DNA of 64,000 nt. Source: Himantopus leucocephalus (Eukaryota; Chordata; Aves; Charadriiformes; Recurvirostridae). A program made the translations under genes and the position numbers. Location of the stretch: contig RSEF01000020.1 in assembly GCA_003993805.1 (NCBI GenBank), forward strand, positions 12,643,655-12,707,654, written 5' to 3'. Under the pieces are notes generated by a model. It worked only from the letters and a program-made list of their open reading frames with translations, was not told where the DNA came from and made no database searches. Shown here in pieces: positions 27,401 through 41,201 of this stretch; the stretch's first letter is position 1, and each line of letters begins with the position of its first letter.

Positions 27401-30400
27401 CTTCTCCTTAAAGACAGAGAAAAACTCTTACTTGTATCAGTGACTGTAAATAGGCATAGCCGTACTTATACAATTCTCCAGTGCCCTGTGTATTTTGCTG
27501 GAAATGAGTGAGAACAAACGTTATCATTGGAAAAGCCATCTGAAATTTAAGAGTAAAAGTTTGCACTCCATTCATCCATATGTCTGGAACAGGGAAACAA
27601 GTGCCCTTCCTTTGCCTGCTTCCCACCACACTAATACTACTCTCCAATGGTTCCCAGTCCATGAGAACATTCGTTTACCAGTTTCTGGGAGGCAACAGTG
27701 TTTTATATATATTGAAATAGCACATAAAAACACACACAGAAAAGACAAAAAGTGCTTTGAGAGGCCTTGACAAGTTGTGGGGTTTTTTTAAGATAAATAA
27801 ACAGTTCCATCAAGTCCCTCAGATCAAGTTTCAAGTTCACAACAACGCATGAAACAAGAATGAACAGTCAGTCTTTGGTCCAGTGGTCTAAATCCTGATA
27901 CAAATCCTGACTTAATGCTCACTTTCTCAAGGATTAGGAAGACAGGAGGAGGAGGAGGAAGGTAATGCAAACCCTGAAGGCAGGCGCCACTGCATTGTAA
28001 CAGACTATACTGGAAATTGGCTCCAGTGACCTAGAAAACAAGTGGCAGCCAAGAAAAGTAGGTAAATCGTACACAAAAAAAGATGGAGAAATGAGTTACC
28101 TTGGAGTAAGGACCAATACAGCCTTCTCCCACCAAGATGGTGCTCAATGACCACTCATGCTTCCACACTGAAGAAAAGGTAATCTAAGACACGAGGGTCA
28201 TTTTTACGCTCTTAAAGGCTATTACTGAAACTCAGCTGAAAGGTGGTAACTTGTTCACACATAGTCAGGCCTCCTGAGAATACGACTGCAAAAGTCTGAA
28301 TGAAGGATTATTTCCAAACAGATTTGGAACAGAGCTCTGCAGAGGGGCCGTGGCAGCATCAGACCATGCGGTGGCAAATATGCAGAAGATGGTTGCAAAT
28401 TGGTATCCAAAACAAACATCAAGAAATGGAGGAAGGCCAGCTTGATTCTAACTGCTATCTCACGATTCAGCTGTTTTAATTAGACACCCAGATTGCAAGA
28501 TAAACCAGGAAAATGCAGGCCCCCAAAAGCATGGGAAAAAGCCACCTTAACAACTACACTGCTCTCCCAAACACATTGTTTAAATTGTTGATTTAAACAT
28601 CATAGAAGTTCATCCATCTCTTCTGAACTTCAAATAACTGAAAAAGTATAGCACTTTAAATTAATGTAAATTGTAAAAAGAATGTTTTTAGCAACCACAG
28701 CTATAATGGCTCAATTTTTATTTTGGATCTTGAGTTAAATCACTTTACATTTTGTGATTATTTGAAGAAAAGTACAAACCAGAAAACTAGATATATATCA
28801 TTCACCAAGCACAAAGAACAGTAAAAACATTAAAACCTTATCATCAGCATCTTTTATTCTTCTGTTTCTTAGGCAGTTTTACATTCATACCTTGGTGAAA
28901 TTAGCCAGAGAATGTTTCCTGAAATCTCTCGAAGTTCTAGACAATTTCATCAATATCCACAAATGACACATAATTCTTTATAGCATCTGGCTACTCACTA
29001 TGGCATTGTGTTGCCACCAGTGTTTCTGTCCTACTAGATCACACAGTCTAATATGGAAGGGAAAGGAGTTGGAAGGAGTAAAATAAAGCAGGACACAAGG
29101 GAATTATTCTGTTTTGTGTTTCTGTAGTATTCCAGGCTGAATCTTTGGCCTGTTCATGTATATTTTAAAGCAGCAATTCTATTATTGGAGCCAAGATTTC
29201 ATTCTTAAACCCACCTTGGGCAGTTGGATTATTAAGTTGGTGTTGTTTGATATACTCTCTCTGCCTGCTGCTGCTCAGAAAGGTCAATCTTATGGGGAAA
29301 CATTTCAAAATTCTTTCTGAAATGTGTGATAAGAAGGAAACATTTAAAACAAAAAGAAGAAGAAAAAAAAAGGACAAATGTTTGACAGCATGTCCTCACA
29401 CATTTTTCTGAGGAAAGAAGAAGCCAGAGACATCAAGGCTACCACATTTTGGAAAGCTGACCTTAGGGGGAAAAAAGAACAAATTCCCCTGGAAATACAG
29501 ATGACAGAAACACATCATTGATGGGTTATAAATAGAACTTCGTGATCATGTAGGTTCTGCTTTAGCTATATACAAAGACATGCTGAATCTCACCATGCTG
29601 ATATCGCATGCAGTGTATGGTGATTGGAATGTCTTTGGTATTAACCGTGAAAGAGGGAAGTAAAACCATTATAATAAACTCAGCATTTAAAACAAACAAA
29701 CAAATCCCAAACAAAAAAACCGAAATAGTTGACGAACTACTACATAAAGCTGATACAGTTGTAGAACATGGAAAGGTGAAATTTTGTCCTAAAAAACTAA
29801 TGCCATCACTAGGGGAAAATGAGATGGATCATACAGCTTGCTTCAATCCCCAGCCTCTTCCTGTCTTTGGTTCATCAGTCAGGACTTTACCATGAGTCCA
29901 CATATTTGCAGGACACACAGTCAGTTCCCTTCAACTTTGTTGAATGTAGGTTGCTGAATAATCCTGAGGCTTATCATCGACGTGGTCTGCCTGCCAAGGC
30001 TGGCCAAGGATCTACCCGCACGTTCCTTTCAATAACCCCCAAAACAGCTCTGGGTCTGCACCACCAAAAGGCAAATCAGACCCAGGGATTGCACACATTC
30101 GCTTTCTTCTCTTGCAAGTTGAATCTAAAAGGCAGGAGAGAGTGAGATGAGAGATGAAAGTCAGGAGAAGTTGTCTGAAATTTATCATCAATAAAATCTT
30201 TGTATCTAGAACAGGTCTCGAAAGATCCAAGTGAGCAAAAGGGACGCCTCTGGAGACTATAACAGTGACATTTTCAGGGAATCATGATGTTAAAATTTTC
30301 AGCCATTTCTGTAAGATGACAGGTGTTCAAAGGAAAGGCTGAAGTTCAGAGTAGTTATACTCTCTGCTGGAACTTCCCTGGTTAATCTCAGGCATCGAGT

Positions 30401-30904
30401 GCCTCAAGTGAGGCTGCCTTCTGCTGTCTGATATCAAGACAAAGATGAGAGAGTTTTGAACACGCTTGTAGCTGCAAACACACATTTTAACTTACTGCCC
30501 TCAGTAGCCTCCTCTTTCAAGTGTCAGGCATGAAAGATCCAAAGTAGGGACATGAAGTCCAGCAACAACATTTCTTTCATGCTTTAAACCACTCATAAGG
30601 TGTTTCTCTGCCCTATTAAATAGAACAGAGCTGGGAACAAGTGTTTCCTAAATCAGGAGAGAGTAATCATGACAATTAAGATGTATTTGAGCTTCTGTGC
30701 TGGCTGCTCTTGCTGCTGGCAATCCGAACAACAAACACTCATTTCTGAAGGCAACTTACTTGGGGGAGCCAGCGTTTGGATCAAAGGACTCAGAATTTTC
30801 TGTAATTTGGATTTCTAATATCTCACTAATCATGCTTATAAAGAACTCAGCAACATCTGAGAATGCCGTTACAATACAGACACATGAAAATGATTCTAAC
30901 TTAG

Positions 30905-31384
30905 CAGGTAGGAGATGATCAGGTTCCAGAACATCTAAGGAACCTGAAGGTGCACAAGTCCATGGGACCTGATGAGATTCGTCCATGAGTCCTGAGGGAA
31001 CTGGCAGATGAAGTTGCTAAGCCACTATCCATCACATTTCAGAAGTCGTGGCAGTCCAGTGAAGTTCAGAGCCTACAGAAAAAGTGGGGAATGACTTTTT
31101 ATCAGGGGGTGTAGTGATAGGATGAGAGGTAACAGTTTTTTTAAATAGGGGAGATTTAGATTAGATATTAGGAAGAAGTTCTTTACTATGAGGGTGGTGA
31201 GACACTGGCACAAGTTGCCCAGAGAAGCTGTGGCTGCCCCATCCCTGGAGGTGTTCAAGGCCAGGTTGGATGGGGCTTGGAGCAACCTGGGCTGGTGGGA
31301 GGTGTCCCTGCCCAGGGCAGGGGGGTTGGAATTAGATGATCTTTAAGGTCCCTTCCAACCCAAACCATTTTATGATTCTGTGAT
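30905..31384 (+). mobile_element. CR1 LINE, internally deleted copy with intact 3' end
   Basis: The first block (about 30905-31067) encodes, in one frame, the part of the CR1 second protein that contains KVHKSMGPDEIRP and then VLRELADEVAKPLSITFQKS, with a stop codon in the middle. At about 31068 it switches to the late 3' region, starting with GCCTACAGAAAAAGTGGGGA. From there it continues without a break through the standard 3' end: CACAAGTTGCCCAGAGAAGC, CATCCCTGGAGGTGTTCAAG, GGTCCCTTCCAACCC and a terminal ATGATTCTGTGAT. Around a kilobase or more of the normal element between the two blocks is absent. The 3' portion is well preserved, so this is one of the younger CR1 copies here. It is not functional. 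Confidence 0.93.
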
Positions 31385-33469
31385 ACAAAATTGAGTCATT
31401 CGATTTCTTAAAAAGTTGGAAAAAAATCTGACCTTCAATTTGGTTTTCGGTAAACTATCCGGTTACTTGCAAAGTGTTCATCTGTATCATAAACTAGGAA
31501 CAAAGGCCTAAATAGCCAGTAAAAAAATCCTATATTGAAATCCAAATACACTTATTTTTATATTTCTGTAACCATCCAGTTAAACACGACTGCATGACTG
31601 AACGCTCTAGACCTAAAATGAAGCAGATTTTCCTTTCATTTTCAAAGACTGCAGGACAGGTCTGTTACTGCTAATGAAAGGCCAGCTAATTTCAGTGGAA
31701 AGGTTAGATTTCAATTAATTATCCCTGTTGAATGTCTGAACCTTGTTCAGTTACAAGGCTTGATAGAAATAGATCAAATAATAAAATATTGCCTAAATTA
31801 TTAATTATTTTCCCTCAGTGATGTCTGCAGTACAAAATCTGGATAGTATCTGAAGCTTTCCTTACGCTTTGCTAGTTCTAATCAACTTCTCTTGTTCTTG
31901 TTATTTTATTTCTGAAGCAATCACACCATATGTTATTGTGAATCAGGTTTTTAGGGATTAAATTCCCACTTAAAGAAAAATTTCAATCACCTTTTCAGAA
32001 GACCTCAGCAGACAGATGATCTCTTTAGAAATGTTAGACAGATGTGTTAAAAGTCAAGGAGCTTCCATTTTAAATGAGATTGTCCACGCTGCCATTAAGA
32101 AGCCCAAATGGGAGCCACATACCTGAAAAGCTGCTCCCAGCTATGAGATCCGGAAGGCTGGACCCAAACCAGAAATTCCCGGTAAAGTAAAACTTTTACT
32201 GACTTTATCATGGAGGGAGATTCCCTGCAAGAGCAAACAGCAGGGTCCTGTGTGTCAGAGGGGAACGTATGTAGGTGCCTCCCAGAAAAAGTAAACTCTT
32301 CTTGTCAGCACCAGCCGTTCAGTTGCTCTTGTAGAACGCATTCAGAGAATAGCTAATGACAGCAAATCTTATTCTTCTGAATACTTCCCCCACCCTCCCT
32401 TTTTTGAATCTGCCTATCCATAATAGCCATCAGAGGATTCTACCTCCCATCTCACCATTTCCAGGAAATTCTCATGATTCAAATGAAAAAACAAAACACT
32501 TTCTTACAAATTCATTCTATGGCTCTGAGTTTATATTTAAGTAGTGTGTGTGTATATATCTATAGGGTAGTAAATGGCAGAAAATTCTATAATAGGATGA
32601 ACGTTTGTTTTACTGCTTTAATAATGTCCACATCCAAATACTTCAAAAGAAGTTCCATGAAGTGTTTCAGGGCCTCAGTATCCACCCTCAGGTACTCAAT
32701 AGGTCTGACTTGTACACAGTAAGTTCTCATCAGATTCTCAAAATTAAGACTTTTTAAAGGTCTTTGAAGGAGAGTGTTAATTTAGGTAGATTGATCTGCA
32801 CTAAGCTGAGCTCTTCTGCATGACCAGAAAATGAAGACATGAAAGTCCATTATCCACTGCCACTCCTGACCTCAACAAAGGTAATGTAAATTTACAACAT
32901 CAGGAGATTCACACAATACGCAAAGAAGATTTGAAGAAAGTTGTTTAAAGTTGCTCCTGATTGGTAAGCTACATATCGTCAGACCAGCATTTTATGTTAC
33001 GCTGCGCAGAGGTTAGCACTAACCTGTTAAAGTTGAGAGCATTTTGGTAAAACGACTTTAAGGTTCTGCATAACTAGGGTCCTTTCAATCATTTACTTAG
33101 TCTAAAAGGTGTTTTTATGAGTACTTTAGGTGTTTACTAGAAGGACTCACATGCAAACAGTGCCTGTTAAAAAATAAACTCTAGACATGCTTTTAGTTGC
33201 TATTTTTACTGAAAATCATAACCTACTTGAATGCTCCCTGGAATCAGCAGCTGATTTAATTAACTACCTGGCAAAACAGGGAGAAACCATTCCATGTGAT
33301 CTCTTCTGGCTGTCGTTTTCAGGCCCCCTTGTGTGGATGCTTATTAGAGACGGGAAGCAAACCTTCCCCTAGGCTGCTGCATGGTCTCAGCCAGCGGACA
33401 GCATCCAGCTTCAGAGTCTGTGCTTCAGGACACATGAGAACCAACCTGGGACTCCACAGGAGAGCAGCA
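31385..33469. other. Non-coding DNA, no gene recognised
   Basis: This is unique sequence with no recognisable exon or repeat. The part at about 31680-31830 is rich in AATTAATTA-type words and could be a regulatory element, but composition is the only support. Open frames are under 85 codons. Confidence 0.55.
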
Positions 33470-33745
33470 AGCAGGAACACAACATGTTATGAAAGACTCA
33501 GCATGCTTAGGCTGTTCAACTAGAGAGAAGGCTAGAAGTATGATGATGATAACCGGCATGTCTTTTTCTAAACATATAGAAGTCCATGACAAAGGAAGGG
33601 AATGACCTGTGTCGTGACATTTAGTGTGTCTAGGGGAAGGAGTTTAAATGGCAGCAAGAGAAAATTAGGCTAGATATTACAAAACTAATTTCTAGTTTTA
33701 AGACTAGTGAACCAGTGGAATGGAGTGTCTAAAGCATCTGTGTGG
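33470..33745 (+). mobile_element. Old, diverged CR1 LINE relic
   Basis: Several words fall in the CR1 order. GGCTGTTCAACTAGAGAGAA at about 33510 corresponds to the usual GGGTTGTTCAGCCTGGAGAA. GACAAAGGAAGGGAATGAC near 33587 matches the block before the conserved TTTT stretch. AAAATTAGGCTAGATATTAC near 33660 corresponds to the usual TTTAGACTAGATATAAGG block. The GTGAACCAGTGGAATGGAGT end corresponds to GAGGCACTGGAACAGGTT. Divergence is heavy and small indels are present, so the edges are approximate. It is far older than the copy at 30905. Confidence 0.52.
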
Positions 33746-36728
33746 AGTCACCCTGAGCAGAGAGTAGGTTAGAGAGAAACAACTGAGGCATCGTTGGCCC
33801 TGCTTGGAAGAGCAGGAAGGACTCCCTGTCCTCTCCCTTTCTCATGAAGCTTCATGAATAGCCCTAAAATGAACATCATAACTTGGTGCTGTTTATTTCC
33901 TTGTGGATGCTCAGCGAGTTTTAATTTAGTCATTTTTTTAACAGAAATAGGGGAAATAACAAAAAACCCTCATATACACTGTTAGTGAGTTTGACATTTG
34001 TCACTTTCAAATTTTTGTAGAGTGATAGACAATGCACTGACAATAGAGGCATTATATTGCTGCTTGCCATCTCACTGAATTTGACATGCCTCAGGATTAA
34101 TTCTTGCATGGTAGGATGGGTTGTGTGAGCGGGGGGTTATTTTTCTTTAAACCATATGTTTTGCTCATCATTAAAATCCCATCAATTGTATTAGGAAGAA
34201 TTCCTGTTTAAGATAATACACAATTTAATCATGACTTGGGGTAAGAAAAGGAAAACAACTATTTTCTTTAAAAATTCCATTACTTTAAAGAGAATTGGTT
34301 TGACTGATTGCAGACAGTTGCAGTGAAAGTCCTGGATTTCCTCTGGACTGTGAAGAACACACTGTTTGGCTGTGCAGGTCCGACTCTGAAGTGATGCACA
34401 GCAGCAGTGTACCTTCAGAAGGAGCACCGAAGTTGAAACCTGTACAGTGAAATAAGCTGTACTGTTCGTGCCCTGCAAACTGAATAGCTTAATCCAAGTG
34501 CTCTTTGTCATGTTTAAACAGACTGTAACTGCCCCATTAATATTTCAAAAGTAAATCAGATTTTTTTGGCTCATGATGCATATTTATTCTTGTGTCTACT
34601 GAGTGCAGTTACTGCATAAATCTGACCTTTATCTACCAAGAGTTCAGTATTTTTACTACAAAAACTACTTAAACAGTGCAAAATCATTACAGGTGTGAAG
34701 AAGTACTACAGCATGAGCAGTTTTTTTCTTTGTTTAATCTGATATGGTTCTTGTGTTTCCCAATAAAAAAGATATAGTATTAGCTATACCACCAAAAGGC
34801 AACCTTTCACCACAGATAAGGTGCTGAAGTAAAAATCAGGAATACATAAATGTAGATCTGTGACTGACCCGCTGGGCAGAACTGACCTGCTTATTCGGGC
34901 TTTCTGCTCTCTGCTGGTTTCACCGGCATGTAACGCAGCTGGACCGCACTCATCCCAACCACTCATTTGAAACAAACCCAATACTGATATTTCCTTCTCC
35001 TTCCTGGCTGTGAGCTTTTTTAAAAAACAAATCCATTTCTGTCCATTTGCTATCAATCTTCATTTTTACTCTTCCTTAAATCAGATTCAGTTTGGCAGTG
35101 GTGGGGGAAGAATAGCTTGCCCATGGACAGCTTTGCACAGAACTCAGTAAGTCCTGGTTGGAACACCGTTTCCATTTTAACAGAAACATCATTAAATGAG
35201 ACTTATACCCTTCAGACGAGAGCGCACTGATTAACCAGCTGCTAGGTTATGGATATGTAAATGAGAACAAATAAGGAAAGAAATCCAAATCCGATTTTTA
35301 AGAAATTTAGAGCTCTCATTAAATTTGTGCAAGTGTTTTAGGTAGGTGTTGTTTTGTTTGTTATATTAGAATAGCAAAACAAAAACCAGGAGATAATTAA
35401 GTCCAAAAACTTGCCAGGTGGAAAGCACCTGGCAACGCATTTTCAGCCCTACAAGTCTGGGTAGTCTATGCACAGGCCAAACCACCTGATACCTGATTCT
35501 CTCATACTGAAATGAATCATAGATGAATCCAGCATTCACAATAAATCACTCTGAATTCTCACCAAAGTGGCAGATCGATTTACAATAACACAACGCACCC
35601 TAACAACTCTGGCAAATCGTCATTCCAAAGCTAATACACTATTCAGACTGCATTAACCACATTGAGATATTTACCCTCAAAGAATATTAGATCTTTTCTT
35701 AACTTCGGTTGGGTCACAAGACAGGTTAGCTAGTCACGTCAACTGTACGTGACACAATACATATTTCATGCAACCTTGGCATGCCTTAGTGAATTTTGCT
35801 TGTTATATTTGACATATGGTTATTAAGGCAAATTTCTGAAAGATATAGATGGGCAAAGAAGAATCCAGAAGCAGCTTACGTATTTCAGGATACAACTGTC
35901 ACAATAAATTCTAAACAAGCAACTGGGGAAAGAGTGATTGCATGGAACGATGGGGGGAGTGAGACAAACTCGGGTGGGGAAAAAAGTAGCTATTGCATTA
36001 CCGGTACTGGCATCAAAACCAAACCACTGGATTTTTCTACTATGTCCCATGTGGGTTTGCTCAAAAGGCATGCTCATAGTTTAGAGCAGTAGGCATTTGA
36101 CACTTTTTCCTTGTAATAAGTAATTTCTGTAATAAAGCTGTGAGGAAATTGAACTTGTCAGCATGTTAAATGCATTTGTCTCCAGGAATATAATAAACTA
36201 CATATGTGGAATTGATAGGATTGGAAGCTGAAATTCCCTGTGATTTAAAATCTAATTTGTCATTAATATTTTTAATCTATTCAAATACTCAAGTTTTACC
36301 AGTTAACTATGCATAATAATTTCATTTTAAATGTAAATTAAATAGAGGGCATAGCTAGGCATTGAAAACAAACATTACCCAAGGCAGACAGACGGATAGA
36401 AAAATTATTTAAATAAGTGCATTCCAGCTTTCCAGTAACAATACCAAATGTTACATTGAATGGGACACAGTTGAAAACTGTCAAGATTTTGGCACAAGAA
36501 ATGGTATTTTTATCTATGTGTGTGTGCGTGTATACACATACATACCTGACATTTAAATATTTGGTGGCCAGATTCCTGCAAGTTACACTTGGCACTTCAA
36601 ATGTATATCGTATGACGTGTATTAATTTAGAACAGCTACACAGAGCAGTGTGAGGCTGGTTGTTTTGAGGTTTTGTTTCTTCTTTTCTCTCCGTGCCAGC
36701 TAAGGCTTACCTTGAAAACACAACTGTG

Positions 36729-36752
36729 GTTGGGGGAGGGGGCGGGGGGCGG
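36729..36752 (+). repeat. G-rich run
   Basis: Three consecutive runs of five or six G are separated by single A or C bases and followed by a GG. A two-layer G-quadruplex is possible. A three-layer one would need a fourth run of three G, which is absent. No gene context gives it a role. Confidence 0.6.
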
Positions 36753-39700
36753 AATTAGATTTATAAATTGTTAAACAAAATAGATTTTTGTTATGACCTT
36801 AACTGACAAGGAGTAAATTACTCTGTGGTTTAGAGGCACAGATTATCTTGTTTCTCAGAGTATACTAAAAGGCAAAGAGGAGAATATTGCAAGATGTTAC
36901 GAATCTGACATTTTTTCCACAGTCATTTAAGGGTTTCTATAGAACCCTTTAATCCATTTTGGCACCGTATATCATGTGTTTAGTAGGATAAGACTTTCAA
37001 TTTACTAAAACAACTTGCTTTTTTAATCTAGTATTTTTACATACAACTTTGTGGTCTATTTACCTGAATATGTTATAGACAATATGGGAGACTCTGGATA
37101 CTTTTCCTCAGTTTACAGTGTACTTCAACTAAATTTATGAGACATACAAATTTGAGTATCAAAAAATATATTCTACTGAATGGGACACATCAATCTAATG
37201 TCAACTTATTAAGATTCCCCTTCCCAAATGAAGGTCATCCTCTGACAACATGATCTTAAACATATTGTGATTGTAGATTCAGTGCTAAGAATAAACAAGA
37301 GATCTATGAAAGACTTGAATCTGAAACAAGTAATATCTACAGCCAGACTTTTTCCAGTCTTACTAAAGAATATTCTTCCCTAAAGCAGCTCATTTTTATA
37401 GACATATTTTATTGTTTTCTTGAAAGGCCAATAGCAACACAGGCAGCATAGCTCTATAAAGACCCAAGTTTAATTACTGACCTTGCCATAGGTATTTTTG
37501 TGAATGTGGCTTAGTCTCTTCATTTTAGTGTCTATTGCCCACCTATGAACTGATACAACGACCTCTGTAGCACTTCTTACAATCATCTCAGCATTTCAAG
37601 TTAACAAATGCCTCTGATGAAGAGATGTAGGATACAACTGATATTTTGATCTTGTCTGTTCGTATGGAACATCATAATGCCCAGTTTTTCATATTTCATA
37701 CTGCAAGACTCAAGTTATAAAAAGTTAAGGACAGCTCTGGGATGTGACACGTGAGAGCATTTTGTGCTACTTTATGATATTGGGACTCTCTGTAGCCCAG
37801 TCACATTGACTGGACGGTGACATTATTTAACATTACTGAAGTAACAAAACAGGAGAAGCTCTCCCTACATCTACACTGAGACCACCGTCCCTAGCCCACT
37901 CCTGGTGAGGTTCCACCTCACCATTGCTTCGGTGTTTAGTCCTGTCTAGTTTTCTGCCTCCGCGCATTCACACCATTCTGAGTTACAATGCTGCATTTCC
38001 CTCCTTTCCTCACCGTCGTTGCTTCCTCTGCAGATAGATGTCATGCACAATATAAAGCTCATCAAGGAGGACATTTATTTATATGGGAGTAACATTTACT
38101 TTCGTAAATATCTTTCCAGCTTATTTATAATGTACTCTGTTGTTCTCTTCTCTCTTCTCCCTCTCCCCTGAGGAGCAATTTTCTTTAAAATCCACATTAG
38201 AAATTGCCAACAAAATATATGTAGAATTAATATACAAAGGTGACTTTCCTTGCATTGTTCCACTACTGTAGCAACTAAGAATCAAACTGAAACCCACATA
38301 CTTATGTATAAAAATGTTTATTCAGCTGCTCGTAATGTAAAATTTCACATCATTTGATGTGATTCTTATTACCGAGGGTATTATGTGTTTGGAGATCCCA
38401 TTAGATATTAGTATCTAATAAAAATCTTACATTTCTTTTCTTCTCTGCCTATGCACATTTCTAATTTAAGAGGAATCCTCCTTAAATATTTTTTCTACTT
38501 TTTTTTTTCTCGGATTTACTAGGACAATTACATGTAAGTACCTGCATACGGAACTACTACCACCAGTGAAAGCACTTTCGCTTTTCCTAACCTCAAAGCT
38601 TGGCAAAGTCTTGTAGGGTTGAATTTTCAAAATTGCGTAACTATTTGCAAACACAACTGTTGAAACAGTCTTACAGGGAACCACAGGCTTTGTGAAAGCT
38701 AGATTTATTGCAGATTATACTACTGCAGTCCAAACCCACTGAATTTTCTCAGGTCTCTAGAGGATTATGATTTATATCGCTCTCCAAATGATTCCTACCG
38801 CTTGAGCCAGAAAAAATTTTTAAATGCGAGAGCGATAATTCACGAACTTCTGCAGTAGTTTTGCACACAGTCAAACCTGCCACCACTGGGAAAGTGAAAA
38901 GCACAGGAACATGATTTTTGTAACAGGACTTGGGAAGTGATGATGGGAATCAACAGGAATCCCTCAGAAATGTAGCTGGGGACCAACTTCTTCCAACAGA
39001 GAAGTGACAAGACCATTTTACCATCAAGGACACACATAGATGATCTCTCCTGACAACATAGCTTTCCACATATCTGTGCTCAATGTTTGGCTCCGAGCCA
39101 GTGAATGGAAATGCAGCTTGTCTGTCAGCTGCGAGTATGGACGTAAGAAGTCACTCATATCCCACAGGCTACACCATTTGCCAGATTATTCTACAATTAT
39201 CTGGGATGAGGAGCTTAGCTCATTAACAAAACATCCCTAAAACACGCAGAGAATATTAACTGTAATAAATAATTTGCACAGCTAAGCCTCAACACAACAA
39301 ACGTGCTAAACATCTTCTGTAAAACTTGCCACATAAACAGTCATTTATTTAGTACTGCGTCTGCTCTGACTGGATTTCCAGTTAGTCACCTAAACAGAAC
39401 CTAAACCCGTAAACTGGACTGAAACAGTATGAGCTTGCTACATAATGTGTAAGCAACGTCTTTTTTTTGGCATGAGTATGGTTAAACCTCAGATTGGATA
39501 TTTCCTGTGTCACGCACCTTGCATTTCTGGTTTTAACTCCTTTATGCCACTTGTTGAGGAATAAAATATATGCCAGACTTTGTGCAAGACACTCAAAAAT
39601 TACCTAAATCTCTTCAATTTTGTTAAACAAAGTATCCTGAAATGTATCATTTGGATGAATTTCCTTAGCCTGGTTTTTGAAAAACTAGTTTCTTCTGGTA

Positions 39701-41185
39701 GACAACACAGTGGTCACTAAACCAATATCAAGGTTTAACTAAGAAGTTTTAAAAGAGTTTGTATGTACTACCTAATTGAAATTCTTTATTTCCCCCTCAA
39801 CTATGCCTTTAATTTTGTTGAATAATAAACACCTTAATCACAATATCCATATCCCATTTTAGCTTTATTGTTTGAGATTTTATTTTAAATTCATAAATGA
39901 ATAATGTGCTATTAAAAGTGACAGATTGACAGCACTATAAATTCTTGTTCACCCATCTAAAAAAAATAAAAATCTACAAACAAGAGAATGCTTCCCCATG
40001 AAATCAAATCAGTGTATTTTAATCTCATTCTAAATATTGGCAATAGGAACAAGAATATAATTAAAATTAATGTACTTTTTAGTCCTACTGAGACTGTGAC
40101 TTGCATTTGTGAAGATGCTTCTGTAATATATACTTTGATGCCTGCCGAATTGGCTACATGTGCTTCAGTGGCACAGACCAGACTTGAACATCTGAGTGAG
40201 GCATGAATCTGTCACAGTGTTATCACCCAGGTGAAAAGATTTTCACTCTGTAAAACCTCATTTCCTTCACTTTTAAGATGGAAGTTTGGAATTTTCACCT
40301 TTGCTCACTGCTGGCTAAAATTTTTAAATATTCTAAATGGGAGAGATGAGGAAAAATTAAAAAATTAACAGCAGTCTACTTATGAATTGAGATTAGACCT
40401 TAGGTGCTGGCAAGCACAAAGTGGCATAAGGAGAGAATCTCAAAATAAAATTCACGTGGTAAGGGCAAACTCACCATTGTATCCAGCACTAGTTAAACAA
40501 ATCCAGGTAAGCATCTTGCAGCCACAGGAGACTCATTACAGAAAAAAACCTACCAAGAATTAATATTTAAGTAAAGCTTCCTAGAAAGTGCTGAATTCTT
40601 TAATTATTAGGTATATTATGGCAGCAATAGAAAAGTCTAGCTTAAGAACTAGTCTTCGCTATGAACGGGATGAAGTCATCATAGCCAACACAGAGCAAAA
40701 TATGTCTTGTAGAAAAACGGATTATGACAGCCAACATATCTGAAACCCGCACAGTTGTCATTTAGAGTCACTCAAAGTTCATTTAATTTTCTTCAGCAGC
40801 TCTTCTCCCTGCCACACTCCCACCCCTCTGGCCATTTATTCTTATCTCCTTTGTACATTTCCCTACTATTTTTTAACTACTTAAGCGGATGTTTATTTTA
40901 GAAATTTCTTCCAACTGTCATGTATCAAAGACATCTTGGCAGCTGTTTTAGGATCGGTGCATAAACTTTCCCCACTACTGCTCTAAACTGGTGCTGAATG
41001 CTTGGGACAACTGACACCGCTTGGATATTTCTTTTTACCACCAATACTGCTTTAATATGTCTTGATTTAATGACAGCCCTGTGTGGGTATTGCAAGTTGC
41101 CTTTCTTTTTCTTGGCACCAGCACATCCCATCCTGAGCCACCCTAAAGACATTATTTGATGCAAGGTGACAAGGCCTCCCTTGTT

Positions 41186-41201
41186 ACACACACACACACA
41201 C
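41186..41201. repeat. (AC)8 microsatellite
   Basis: Eight uninterrupted AC dinucleotides sit in otherwise unique DNA. This is an ordinary short microsatellite. Confidence 0.85.

Larger units (their letters stand above)
21846..30904. other. Non-coding DNA, no gene recognised
   Basis: The interval is unique sequence apart from a GC-richer patch at 22840-23990 and a motif-dense stretch at 27185-27400, both listed separately. A weak relic of an old repeat may lie at 23176-23232. A small GGA run occurs near 27948-27959. No exon, RNA gene or clear transposon copy was seen. The open frames are up to 120 codons and match no family I know. Confidence 0.55.
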
